From Spirochaetaceae bacterium (GTDB taxonomy: Bacteria; Spirochaetota; Leptospiria; Leptospirales; Leptonemataceae), in contig PBUB01000027.1 of NCBI GenBank assembly GCA_002729885.1, positions 1-64,000 of the forward strand: 64,000 nt of DNA, read 5' to 3'. The stretch's first letter is position 1; each line of letters starts with the position of its first letter. The position numbers and the translations under genes were made by a program. The notes below the pieces were generated by a model. That model searched no databases. It saw nothing but the letters and a program-made list of their open reading frames with translations, and was not told the origin of the DNA. This document shows, piece by piece, positions 9,153-17,214 of this stretch.

Positions 9153-11750
9153 ATGCCTGATTTTTATCCATTTAGCCAGAAAGGATGCACCACAGATGAA
9201 GAGGTCTGGGAGCGATCCGGACGCCGGGGACAGCGAGCTTTTGAACTGGCGGCTATGGGACTGCCCATTGTACCGGGTTTCGTTCTGGATTCCGGCCTTA
9301 CACCCAACATGGCCAGTGCAAACCTGGCTCCTATTGTAAAAGAAGGACTGGGTGCCATCGAGGAAGAGATTGGGAGAAAATTCGGCGATATATCCAATCC
9401 GCTACTGGTAAAGGTAGTGGTAAGTTCCAATCTAAGTCTGCCCATCTACCCCACGGTATTTAACATTGGGCTGTCTCCAGTGACTATGGCCGGTTTCGCT
9501 TCTCTTATTGGCGAGAAGTCCGCATGGTTCGAGTATTGCTATCTACTTAGAACTGCCGGAACCAAGATCTACGACATTGAGGCCGCTCGCTTCGATGAGA
9601 TTCAGAAAAAGTATCCTGATACTGTTGAAGGGCTGAAATCCTGTGCTCAGGAAATGCTGGGACTGGTGGGAAAAGACAATATTCCCGATGACCCAATTGA
9701 GCAACTGGCCGTCATCTGTAAGAATCTGGCGAAACGATACTATGATCCAGAAATGGATTCAGAGGACCCTGCCGCTCTTATTGTTCAGGGAATGGTGTTT
9801 GGTAACCTGGGCGAAGACTCCGCCGTGGGCATGTACAATACCAGAAACATCGTATCCGGCGAAAATCAGCTGGATGGTAGTTTCCTTCGGAATGTATATA
9901 CACTGGAAAAGAAAGGGGAAGATATCCATCAGCTGGATTCTACCTATCTGGACGAATTGAAGAAAATCGGTTCTGCTCTGGAGAAAAAATTCCGCGAAAT
10001 TCGAGAAATCAAATTCATCATCGAGAAGAAAAAGCTCTGGTTGCTCAATCAGACCACCGTGGACCGAAAGTCCACTCAAGCGCATCTTCGCACGCTACTG
10101 GATCTATTGAAAGAAGGTGTCGTGGAAGAGAAATGGGTAGTAGGTCAGATTCCCCCGGGTCAGCTGGCTACTCTGCTGCATTCGGTGGTAGATCCTGAGA
10201 CCATGGAAAAGATGCCCACTATTGCAGGTGGTCTTACTGGTGCTCCAGGTGCTGCGGTGGGAAGAATCTATTTCTCTGCTGATCGACTGATGGAAGTGCA
10301 CCGAGAAGCTATTCAGAAAGGCGAAGATACCCGACTCATTCTTGTGGTATCTGCCTCGTACGCCGAGGACGTTAAGGCCATTGAAGTGGGGCAGGGAGTG
10401 ATCTCCAACGAAGGTGGGTATTCGTCCCACGCTCCTGTAGTTTCCCGTTCCCTGGGCAAGGTAAGTATTGTTCAGCCAGAAATGAAGATCGGTCCGGATT
10501 ATCTGGAGCTGGGCGGCCAGCGGGTGAATGAAGGCGAATACATCACTATGGATGCCCCGGTCTATAAGGCTCCTACTCTGGGGATCGGCAAAGCGGATCT
10601 AATCAGTCCGGATATTCATACCAATGGACTGGTAGAGTTTATCGAAATCGTTAAGAGATATATTACCGAGCATTTCGTGGTTCGGGCCAATGCCGACCTG
10701 GGTCGAGATGCCAAAACGGCCAAGACCATGGGCGCCTATGGCATCGGCCTTTGCCGAACCGAGCATATGTTCTTCGCAGAAGATCGGATCCAGCGCTTCC
10801 GTGAGATGATTCTATCTCGCACCGAGGAAGAGCGTCTTAAAGCCCTGGAAGATCTGCGGCCCATGCAAAAGCAGGACTTCACGGATCTGTTCTCCACCAT
10901 GGCTCCCCATCATGTTACCATCCGACTGCTGGATGCACCTCTGCATGAGTTCCTGCCCAGAAGCGAAGACACCCTGAACGATTACTTAAAGTATCTGTCG
11001 GACAAAGGTGCAAGCGCAGACAAACAGGAGATCCAGGATCGTATTGAAAGACTGCATGAGTTCAACCCGATGCTGGGGCACCGGGGATGCCGCGTTGCTG
11101 TAACCTATCCTGAAATCTATCATATGCAGGTGAAGGCAATCTTCGAAGCCGCCTGCGAACTCAAGAAGCAGGGAACGGATATCATTCCCGAAATCATGAT
11201 ACCTATCGTGATGAACCCGAATGAATTGAAGTTCATCAAGAACGGAAAGGTCATTGAAGGGAAGTCCATAAAAGGGATTCGAGATATCGCCAAAGAGGTA
11301 TTTCAGGCCCAGGGAATCGAAGTGCCCTATAAAGTGGGAACCATGATCGAGTTACCTGCAGCGGGTCTGCTTTCCGATGAGCTGGCTCAGTATGCGGAGT
11401 TCTTTAGCTACGGAACGAACGATCTAACTCAGACCACGTTTGGACTGAGCCGTGACGATGCGAACTCCTTCTTTCCTGCTTATACCGAATTTGACCTTCT
11501 GGCCAACAATCCATTCCAGGTGCTTGGTAAACCGGTGAAGGAATTGATCGGTATTTCTGCAGAGAGGGGACGTATTGTCCGACCTGATCTAAAACTGGGT
11601 CTGTGCGGCGAGCACGGCGCCGATCCGGAAAACATTGAATTCTGTGTGGATTCCGGTCTGGACTATGTTTCCTGCTCTTCCTACAGTGTGCCAATTGCAC
11701 TTCTGTCGGTGGCTCAGCTGAACCTGAAAAGAGAGGCAGAAGCCAAATAG
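9153..11750 (+). CDS. Pyruvate phosphate dikinase-like protein with degenerate ATP-grasp half
   Basis: The 865-residue product follows pyruvate phosphate dikinase along its length. The PEP/pyruvate side looks complete: the swivelling His domain has 'GGYSSHAPVVSRSLGK', and the TIM barrel has 'GLCRTEHMFF', 'IRLLDAPLHEF', 'SYGTNDLTQ' and the catalytic-Cys motif 'LCGEHGADPENIEF'. The ATP-grasp side is altered. The family's 'VRSSA...MPGMMDTVLNLG' region reads 'VVVSSNLSLPIYPTVFNIG', the D-x-E pair before the last strand reads E-I-K, and 'LQTR' reads 'NQTT'. It may therefore not work as a normal dikinase. The start is ATG 9153 with AGGAG at 9143. It is probably cotranscribed with the GGDEF gene. Membership of the family is certain; activity is not. 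Confidence 0.88.
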   Translation: MPDFYPFSQKGCTTDEEVWERSGRRGQRAFELAAMGLPIVPGFVLDSGLTPNMASANLAPIVKEGLGAIEEEIGRKFGDISNPLLVKVVVSSNLSLPIYPTVFNIGLSPVTMAGFASLIGEKSAWFEYCYLLRTAGTKIYDIEAARFDEIQKKYPDTVEGLKSCAQEMLGLVGKDNIPDDPIEQLAVICKNLAKRYYDPEMDSEDPAALIVQGMVFGNLGEDSAVGMYNTRNIVSGENQLDGSFLRNVYTLEKKGEDIHQLDSTYLDELKKIGSALEKKFREIREIKFIIEKKKLWLLNQTTVDRKSTQAHLRTLLDLLKEGVVEEKWVVGQIPPGQLATLLHSVVDPETMEKMPTIAGGLTGAPGAAVGRIYFSADRLMEVHREAIQKGEDTRLILVVSASYAEDVKAIEVGQGVISNEGGYSSHAPVVSRSLGKVSIVQPEMKIGPDYLELGGQRVNEGEYITMDAPVYKAPTLGIGKADLISPDIHTNGLVEFIEIVKRYITEHFVVRANADLGRDAKTAKTMGAYGIGLCRTEHMFFAEDRIQRFREMILSRTEEERLKALEDLRPMQKQDFTDLFSTMAPHHVTIRLLDAPLHEFLPRSEDTLNDYLKYLSDKGASADKQEIQDRIERLHEFNPMLGHRGCRVAVTYPEIYHMQVKAIFEAACELKKQGTDIIPEIMIPIVMNPNELKFIKNGKVIEGKSIKGIRDIAKEVFQAQGIEVPYKVGTMIELPAAGLLSDELAQYAEFFSYGTNDLTQTTFGLSRDDANSFFPAYTEFDLLANNPFQVLGKPVKELIGISAERGRIVRPDLKLGLCGEHGADPENIEFCVDSGLDYVSCSSYSVPIALLSVAQLNLKREAEAK

Positions 11751-11781
11751 ATCGGCCAGATTCAAGGCTAGAAAGTCTTAC

Positions 11782-11799
11782 AGGCCGATGGTAACATCG
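11782..11799 (+). other. Perfect 7-bp hairpin after the dikinase-like gene
   Basis: GCCGATG-GTAA-CATCGGC lies 33 bases after the stop codon. It has no T-run, so it is a possible 3'-end stabiliser or processing structure upstream of the terminator at 11852. Confidence 0.4.
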
Positions 11800-11851
11800 G
11801 CAATCTGTTGCTCGGTATCTCCTGTTTTAAGCCAGGGGATGCGATCATTAG

Positions 11852-11886
11852 AGGCGGTCCCTGCGGCCGCCTTTCTTGTTTTTCCT
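11852..11886 (+). terminator. Rho-independent terminator of the GGDEF/dikinase operon
   Basis: An AGGCGG / CCGCCT stem with a GC-rich loop is followed by a T-rich tail (TTCTTGTTTTT). It lies about 100 bases past the 11750 stop, just before the convergent small gene ending at 11889. Confidence 0.75.
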
Positions 11887-11888
11887 GG

Positions 11889-12101
11889 TTAGCGAGAATC
11901 GTCCGCTGAGTGAGAATCGTCCGGGGCTTCTGTATCTTCCATCGAACGATTGAGTTTGCGCATTCCATGGAGCAGCATTCCTGTGAGTTCCAGAAGCTCC
12001 ACTCTGGTTAGCTGGATAGAAACGTTGTCCAGATTCAGACGGAGGTGACCGCAAGCAGCCTGACACAGATTTCCGATTTCGCTTTTTGCCAGAGCTTTCA
12101 T
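11889..12101 (-). CDS. Small Cys/His protein, paralogue of its upstream neighbour
   Basis: This is a 70-residue cytoplasmic protein of unknown function. Its core 'LCQAACGHLRLNLDNVSIQL' followed by 'TRVELLELTGMLLHG' aligns with the core of the gene just upstream ('CSCGQYHVSIGRMTMHLTAV' then 'QFFSVAHAM'). Both have a CG-x-(Y/H) turn, an amphipathic strand pair and a short helix. The C-terminal tail is acidic, and its 'DDSHSADDS' is encoded by a short direct repeat (GAGAATCGTCCG twice at 11894-11922). The start ATG overlaps the upstream stop by four bases (ATGA, 12098-12101), so the two genes are translationally coupled. A metal-binding or small regulatory role is possible but unproven. Confidence 0.65.
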   Translation of the reverse strand: MKALAKSEIGNLCQAACGHLRLNLDNVSIQLTRVELLELTGMLLHGMRKLNRSMEDTEAPDDSHSADDSR

Positions 12102-12292
12102 AGATTCAACTCCCCAATGGATTGACTCTCCCAGTCAATGGACTGCATCGCATGAGCGACGCTGAAGAATTGTACCGCAGTAAGATGCATGGTCATTCTC
12201 CCGATAGATACATGATACTGACCACAGCTGCATCGATCAATCTGACAGCTGCCGTTTCGGTGCAGATTCTGAACCCTGTGTTCCGTTTCCAT
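12098..12292 (-). CDS. Small Cys-rich protein, first of a coupled paralogous pair
   Basis: The 64-residue product has a 'CQIDRCSCGQYH' cluster, with three Cys and one His within 12 residues, then a strand-helix unit resembling that of the next gene. A start at ATG 12292 is chosen because AGGAGGG (12302-12296) sits just upstream; an in-frame start at 12358 would run through the putative promoter. Four-base overlap with the downstream paralogue shows an operon. The Cys/His cluster and the Fur-box-like palindrome upstream suggest a link to metal homeostasis, as inference. I recall no firm family name. Confidence 0.6.
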   Translation of the reverse strand: METEHRVQNLHRNGSCQIDRCSCGQYHVSIGRMTMHLTAVQFFSVAHAMQSIDWESQSIGELNL

Positions 12293-12308
12293 AGACCCTC
12301 CTGGCCCG

Positions 12309-12357
12309 ACCATACCCTGGTAGCGATCACTGTCAATAAAAATGAGACTCAGTCTCA
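12309..12357 (-). promoter_or_regulatory. Promoter with a Fur-box-like 7-1-7 palindrome
   Basis: On the minus strand TTGACA (12336-12331) and TATGGT (12314-12309) are 16 bases apart. Directly upstream lies a perfect 7-1-7 palindrome, TGAGACT-n-AGTCTCA (12343-12357). It matches the classic Fur core TGAGAAT-n-ATTCTCA at all but one position per half. Transcription would start about at the ribosome site, which gives a very short leader, so the -10 assignment is less sure than the palindrome. Confidence 0.55.
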
Positions 12358-12360
12358 AAT

Positions 12361-12647
12361 GCGTAGATAGGAAGAGGAAAATAGAAACAGGAATCAGGGA
12401 ATAGAGAAGAAAACGGGATGGAGGGAAGGCCGAATTCGGAGTAGTGAGACGGGAAGTGGGATTGGTCTGCAGCAGCCAGAGAGGGCCCCGGGCCCCATTA
12501 AAGGCCAGGCAGGGAACAATGTTTCATCGGGGGGGGTTGCGCTATTTCGTCCCATTCAGAAAACTCCCGGTTCAGGGAAACCGAGAGCTTCCTGCGGAAA
12601 GGGACGAATTTAGGCTCAGGCTCACGCTCAGGAGCAGAAAGGCAGGA
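12361..12647. other. Intergenic stretch without a supported gene
   Basis: I see no convincing gene here. It holds a GC-only run around 12484-12497, a run of eight G near 12531, and a hairpin (GCAGAAAG / CTTTCTGC, 12634-12659) that overlaps the stop of the BASS transporter gene and may mark its 3' end on the minus strand. Confidence 0.5.
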
Positions 12648-13544
12648 TCAACTTTCTGCGGCCCCTGGAGGATGCTTGAGCTGATACCTTTTTACCATCC
12701 GTCCAAAGACGATGACGGCAATAAAGCCAGTAGCAAACATTACAAGACTGTATATGGCAGGAGCCAGGGCCATTTTCGAATTCTTGATTATTTCTGCTGC
12801 GATGGCAATGCCCAGCGTGCCATTCTGCAGGCCGGATTCCATGGATATGGAAACTCCCATGCGAATATCGGACAGAAGTAGTCTGGCAGACAGGAATCCC
12901 AGAAGCATGGTGGCCACATTCAGAGCAAGTGTAGCAGGCCCCAGGGTCTTGAAAGCATCTACGATAATGTCTCGCTCCTGCAAGATTGCCCCGGCAACGA
13001 TCACTATTAGCAGAATTGTGGAAAGGATGCGAACCGGTCTTTCCGCTTTGTGCGAAAGGGAAGGCTTGTAGTGTCGGAGCAACATACCTATGGAGATGGG
13101 CAGTATGGTTATTCCAATCACTTTGAGCACTGTTTCCAGAACATCAATCTGCTTTGCATCTGCTCCCATGAATTCCCCGATTCCAAAGTTTACAATCAGT
13201 GGTATGGTTAGCACCGCCAGGCTGCTGGAAAGTGCAGTGAGTGTGATGGAAAGTGCCGTATTACCCCGGGCCAGGTGTGCAAACAGGTTGGATGTTACTC
13301 CCCCTGGACAGGCTGCCAGAATCATGATCCCCACTGCATGCTCGGGCTCGAGATCAAAGGAACTGGCTACTGCAAAACCAATGATTGGTAGAAATACCAT
13401 TTGATTTGCAAGACCCAGAAGAACAGGGCCGGGATAAAGTACGATTCGCTTAAAATCATCAATTACCAGAGTAAGGCCCATGCCCAGCATGATAATCCCC
13501 AGGGCCACTGGCAGACCCACGGAGGTAAGGAAACTCTCTTCCAT
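12648..13544 (-). CDS. Bile acid:sodium symporter (BASS) family transporter
   Basis: This 298-residue integral membrane protein has about nine to ten hydrophobic helices. It carries BASS-family signatures: 'LGMGLTLVIDDFKRI' near the N-terminus, 'GIMILAACPGGVTSNLFAHLARGN' in the sodium-binding crossover region (the 'ACPGGVTSN' core is diagnostic), and 'ESGLQNGTLGIAIA' matching the second crossover. Members import organic anions with sodium; the substrate cannot be told from sequence. The start is ATG 13544 with AAGGA seven bases upstream. It stands alone on the minus strand. Confidence 0.92.
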   Translation of the reverse strand: MEESFLTSVGLPVALGIIMLGMGLTLVIDDFKRIVLYPGPVLLGLANQMVFLPIIGFAVASSFDLEPEHAVGIMILAACPGGVTSNLFAHLARGNTALSITLTALSSSLAVLTIPLIVNFGIGEFMGADAKQIDVLETVLKVIGITILPISIGMLLRHYKPSLSHKAERPVRILSTILLIVIVAGAILQERDIIVDAFKTLGPATLALNVATMLLGFLSARLLLSDIRMGVSISMESGLQNGTLGIAIAAEIIKNSKMALAPAIYSLVMFATGFIAVIVFGRMVKRYQLKHPPGAAES

Positions 13545-13847
13545 GTTATATCCTTCTTTCTATATTTATTCTACAGAATATCTTGTTCATATTCCGGTCC
13601 GTTATCTAAAACCGGCATGAAAGAAAAGCAAGCAAAATGTAACGCATTGAATAGGCCCTTACAGACGGCACTCTTTCGCTATTTCGAAAAATGCCATTGT
13701 CGGAAGCTGATGCGGGCCCTGGATCGCTCCGGGAGTGTAGAGTGGGGAGAAATGAGGTTTATAAGGCGCAACACTCCGATTTACGGTCAGGTCCGGACAA
13801 CGAGAGTCGGCGGGAGCCGGTGACGTGTTACCCGGGAGGCCTGATAT
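13545..13847. other. Intergenic region between aroF and the BASS gene
   Basis: About 300 bases with no supported gene. Open frames here have atypical composition. It should contain the BASS promoter on the minus strand (AT-rich stretch 13550-13600) and the 3' end of aroF transcription; no clear terminator with a T-run is visible. Confidence 0.5.
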
Positions 13848-14927
13848 CTATTGAGCGGCGGAAGCGGCGGCAGGCTGGTGGGCGTAAACATTCTGGTATT
13901 TACGAACCCTCTGGTAGATTTCCCTGGCATCACGAATGACCTGTCCCAGGGTTTCTGGGGTAATGGCCTGTTTGGGATCGTCTCCAATCCCATGTTTGGG
14001 ATCTACGTGGGATTCAATGCACAGACCGTCTGCTCCGTAGGCAACGGCCGCAAGAGCTGCATGAGGGACGTAGATGGAGCGACCCACCGAATGGGATGGA
14101 TCCACCACAACCGGAGCCCATGTTTTTTGTTTCAGAAGCGGAGTTATACTTTCATCTGGATGATTTCTGTATCCATCCAGCCCGGGAACAGTTCCCCGAG
14201 GGCAGAGCATTACATTTGGATTTCCTGCAGCTACAATATATTCGGCAGCGCAGATAAACTCGCTGATGGGACCCATATGCATACTGCGCTTCAAGAGAAT
14301 CAGCGTTCCTTTGACTCTGGTCAAAGAGCCAATCTTCTTCAATAGAGAGTAATTCAGAGCATTCCTGGCACCCACCTGGATCATGGGAACGCCTGCATCC
14401 ACGGCGATTTTTAGTTGTTCCTCATCCATTACCTCTGTGTTTACGGGAAGTCCGGTTTCTTCAGCGGCTCTGAGCAAGATTTCCATAGCTTCATCGGAAC
14501 CCTGGTATGTATGCGGGCTGGTTCTGGGCTTCCAGATACCGCCGCGAATAACATCGGCGCCAGCCTCTTTAACGGCATGGGCCGTTTCGATGAAAAAGTT
14601 GGGATTGCGGGGATCAATGGTGCACTGACCGGCCACTACCAGAAGATCTCTGGTTAAAGTCTTTCCTCCAATACCAAACTCATGGTTGTAAAGCTCGGAT
14701 TTAACATCCATGAGTTTATAAGGAGATTGAATGGTATCCACCCGGGAAACGTAGGACAAACCTTCCAGGCGATTGATCATCAATTCATGGCGTTCATCCC
14801 CATGAATTGCATAGATGGTTCGTGTCGCTCCGGGGATGGGGCTCAGGGTACAGGAAAATTCATTCAGTATGCTTTCAACCTCCTGAATTTGCTGATCGTT
14901 AAATCCATTGTCTACAGGGATAATCAT
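13848..14927 (-). CDS. aroF: 3-deoxy-7-phosphoheptulonate synthase (DAHP synthase, class I beta)
   Basis: This enzyme condenses phosphoenolpyruvate and erythrose 4-phosphate, the first step of the shikimate pathway. The 359-residue protein has an N-terminal ferredoxin-like regulatory domain (about 1-80, containing 'YAIHGDERHELMINRLEGL'). The TIM barrel follows, with 'VVAGQCTIDP' (metal Cys), 'RGGIWKPRTSPHTYQG', 'TEVMD', 'LKRSM', 'VMLCPRG' and 'VVVDPSHSVGR' (metal His). The layout matches class I beta enzymes of the Thermotoga type. The common 'LKRG' reads 'LKRS' and 'CERG' reads 'CPRG', so it is a divergent member. The start is ATG 14927 with GGAG upstream. The symbol follows common usage. 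Confidence 0.88.
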   Translation of the reverse strand: MIIPVDNGFNDQQIQEVESILNEFSCTLSPIPGATRTIYAIHGDERHELMINRLEGLSYVSRVDTIQSPYKLMDVKSELYNHEFGIGGKTLTRDLLVVAGQCTIDPRNPNFFIETAHAVKEAGADVIRGGIWKPRTSPHTYQGSDEAMEILLRAAEETGLPVNTEVMDEEQLKIAVDAGVPMIQVGARNALNYSLLKKIGSLTRVKGTLILLKRSMHMGPISEFICAAEYIVAAGNPNVMLCPRGTVPGLDGYRNHPDESITPLLKQKTWAPVVVDPSHSVGRSIYVPHAALAAVAYGADGLCIESHVDPKHGIGDDPKQAITPETLGQVIRDAREIYQRVRKYQNVYAHQPAAASAAQ

Positions 14928-15092
14928 GTATTGCTCCAGGGCCTATGTTTTCAGGTTAATCCAGGACGAACGCCAACGACGACAATTTTTCCTTTAAAAC
15001 AGTGGCTTATGAGGATTATCGAAGCATCCACACTGTGACTGCAGTGCTTTTGGGTTTCCAGAATTTGTTTGAAGATCCGCCGCAGAGCCTGC

Positions 15093-16400
15093 TCAGGACA
15101 TGGGACTTAGAGACTGGCTCCGTGTCATGGGAAGTGCAGCCTCGCTTCGTTCTGCCAATCGCTTTTGCCAGGCTGCATCCATCTCAAGATTTAGTTCTAA
15201 CTTTCTCTCGGAAGCTGCCTTTTGCATGCGTTGAATCATGTCCTGACGATCTCTTTCGTTGTAACTCCCTCTGGCCAGACGGTAGAAATATGTATCCAGA
15301 GATGAAAGCCGGTTCTGATTCCGTCTGGCAAAGTATTCGTAACCGGTACTACGGCAATGAGACTGTAGCTCACTACTCCTTCCATCGCTGCCCAGAAGCA
15401 GTAGATCATTGTTCTGTCCTGAACCTGCCAGGGCAATGGCAAGACCGGCCAGGTTGCCCACAGGATTGGAAATACTCTGCCAGCTGGTCGGATCTGTCTC
15501 ACTTTCGGGCGGAAAATCGGATTCATACAGAATTTCTGAAAAACCCAGACAATGATGATATCTGGGACCGGCAGAAAAGGTAAGGACGGGAACCTCATGG
15601 GGAAGTACCCGGGCTTCGCCTGCTTTATCGCATTGCATTGCCTGGACAAGATGATAGCCAGTAGCAGGGGAAGGATCCACCGATAGCATCAGATCTGGCA
15701 TGAGTCCCTGACTCAAACAGAAGCCCAGGGAGGTATCGGAACAGAGAAGCAAATAGCGCGACCGTAGATTCCGGAGTTCATCCAGAGTAAATCGCTCCAG
15801 GGTAGGGGAAGCGCCCAGAAAAACAAAAGAGGTATTGGACGGCATTCGAAGAAAATCCTGAGCATGGAAGCCAGTCCGAATCGTATAGTTTCTCTTCCAG
15901 GTACGCATCAGCCTGTTTAGAGTGTTTTGATTTCGATCCGGACGGAAGGCATCTGCCAGGTGGGGAAAATAGCGCAGGTAGGAGGGAAAGATTCGAACCT
16001 CCAGCCTGGAAGGTGGATTGTTCCAATTTCCCTCACTTAGATAGTGGATAGAAGGGTGAGAGCACAGAGTATCGATACGTTCCTGAATTCTCAGCTCCTG
16101 GAATCGTTGTCTCAAATCCGGGCATGGCTCAAAGAGATAAAGAGCAATTCCAGATTCCAGAAAAGGAGACAATTCAGCACTTTCCAGTGCATCCAGAAGA
16201 AATCCCAGACCAAGTCCGCACACCAGCACAGCATCTGGCTTACGGCTACTTTGCTCCGCCGAGTCAGAGGTGCTGGAATTAGAAGCTAAATGGTTTAATC
16301 GCTGAAGGAAGCGAAGGGCTTCTCGGGCAGGAGCCCTGGTAGAATGGATGGGATGGCCGTTAATCCGCAGCTGCGGTTCAGGACCGGCATGGATTTCCAC
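15093..16400 (-). CDS. DUF115 / MptE-like protein (motility-associated glycosyltransferase type)
   Basis: The 435-residue cytoplasmic protein belongs to the DUF115 group related to 6-hydroxymethylpterin diphosphokinase MptE and to flagellin-glycosylation 'Maf' proteins. It shows a Rossmann-like N-terminal part ('VLVCGLGLGFLLDAL'). The DUF115 core has 'FVFLGASPTLE', 'LLLCSDTSLGFCLSQGLMPD' and 'LMLSVDPSPATGYHL'. Flagellar glycosylation or cell-surface sugar transfer is the family's usual context; the acceptor here is unknown. The start is a GTG at 16400, preceded by CGGAG at a long spacing. It lies 29 bases downstream of the omega-like gene on the same strand, so the two are probably cotranscribed. 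Confidence 0.75.
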   Translation of the reverse strand: MEIHAGPEPQLRINGHPIHSTRAPAREALRFLQRLNHLASNSSTSDSAEQSSRKPDAVLVCGLGLGFLLDALESAELSPFLESGIALYLFEPCPDLRQRFQELRIQERIDTLCSHPSIHYLSEGNWNNPPSRLEVRIFPSYLRYFPHLADAFRPDRNQNTLNRLMRTWKRNYTIRTGFHAQDFLRMPSNTSFVFLGASPTLERFTLDELRNLRSRYLLLCSDTSLGFCLSQGLMPDLMLSVDPSPATGYHLVQAMQCDKAGEARVLPHEVPVLTFSAGPRYHHCLGFSEILYESDFPPESETDPTSWQSISNPVGNLAGLAIALAGSGQNNDLLLLGSDGRSSELQSHCRSTGYEYFARRNQNRLSSLDTYFYRLARGSYNERDRQDMIQRMQKAASERKLELNLEMDAAWQKRLAERSEAALPMTRSQSLSPMS

Positions 16401-16429
16401 CGGTCCGGTAATCTCCGGAAGAGAAAGAC

Positions 16430-16900
16430 TCAGTCGTCCTCTTCCTCCTCATCGGCATCATCATCGGATTCATCCGAATCGTCGTCATCATCCGAATCAT
16501 CATCATCGTCGGAGTCGTCAGAATCTTCTGAGTCCTCGGAACCTTCAGACAATACATCCACAGGTTCGGTTTCTCCGATTTCATCCAGATCTTCTTCGGA
16601 ATCGTCCGTTACCGGAGCGGCACTGGACAGAATTTCCATTGCCTCATCGCTATCTTCTTCCCGGAGTTCTTCCCTGAGCTGCTGTCTTGCATCGTCGGTA
16701 ATAAAACCGTAGCGAACCATATCCTCGGAAATAGCCATCATGGCCTGCACGGCAGGTTTGCGGTTTTTCCATTTTCGTGGAATCTCCAGACGCTCGGCCT
16801 GGTCAATTACCTCGAAGGCAGCTACAGCTGTAGCGTACTTATCGTTACGGGTAATTTCCAGTAGTTTGTAGATTTCAAATTCGCGGGGTTCTTTTGCCAT
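16430..16900 (-). CDS. RNA polymerase omega-like protein with long acidic tail
   Basis: This is a 156-residue protein. The first 85 residues match the omega/Rpb6 pattern by eye. 'LLEITRNDKYATAVAAFEVID' corresponds to omega's 'KIGNRFDLVLVAARRAR' helix, and 'NRKPAVQAMMAISEDMVRYG' corresponds to its 'DKTTVIALREIEEG' helix. From about 95 on it is almost only Asp, Glu and Ser, including runs of five Asp. If correct, it would be the small subunit that helps assemble the beta-prime subunit, with an unusual charged extension. No other omega gene is seen in the window. No good ribosome site is visible upstream of ATG 16900. The alternative is a spirochaete-specific hypothetical protein. Confidence 0.6.
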   Translation of the reverse strand: MAKEPREFEIYKLLEITRNDKYATAVAAFEVIDQAERLEIPRKWKNRKPAVQAMMAISEDMVRYGFITDDARQQLREELREEDSDEAMEILSSAAPVTDDSEEDLDEIGETEPVDVLSEGSEDSEDSDDSDDDDDSDDDDDSDESDDDADEEEEDD

Positions 16901-17172
16901 AGAAGGACCTGAAAGGACGGGCTATGCCATGGGTGGAACGTCCCTTGCATGCGTCAACCGGTTTTCCACATTATGCCGCCAATGACAGGTTGGAAGCAGC
17001 CCGGCTCAGCCCGGGAAAAACAGGAAAGCCTCAAAGAGGTCATTTGATGTCAGCATAGGGACCAGACAATCCCGCATCCTTTTACCTTACCTGTCGTCCC
17101 TCTGGTCTGAAACCCGGGGATTGCTGACGGAATAGTTACGGGGCCATGGGACCCAGGAAATAATTATCCCCG
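16901..17172. other. Intergenic stretch between the omega-like gene and trxB
   Basis: About 270 bases hold no supported gene; open frames are short and atypical. The region should include the minus-strand promoter for the omega-like and DUF115 genes, but no clear -35/-10 pair stands out. Confidence 0.5.
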
Positions 17173-17205
17173 AGGCGCCAGGAGCCTTTTATCACCTGGC
17201 TGCCT
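17173..17205 (-). terminator. Hairpin after trxB, probable terminator
   Basis: A 10-bp stem with one bulged base (AGGC-a-GCCAGG / CCTGGC-GCCT on the minus strand) lies 10 bases past the trxB stop. The tail is AT-rich but not a pure T-run. Confidence 0.5.
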
Positions 17206-17214
17206 GAGTAAGGA

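Noticed and set aside
12444..12881. Plus-strand frame across the gap and the BASS gene
   Set aside because: More than half is antisense to the BASS transporter, and the rest is Arg/Gly-rich with no ribosome site.
15985..16010. tRNA T-loop-like GGTTCGAATC (minus strand); similar GTTCGAGTCC near 28775 and ATTCGAATCC near 36120
   Set aside because: Each lies inside a well-supported coding gene, and no acceptor stem or anticodon arm can be folded around it.
16344..16712. Ser-repeat protein on the plus strand
   Set aside because: The Ser runs are simply the complement of the Asp/Glu codons of the omega-like gene on the minus strand.
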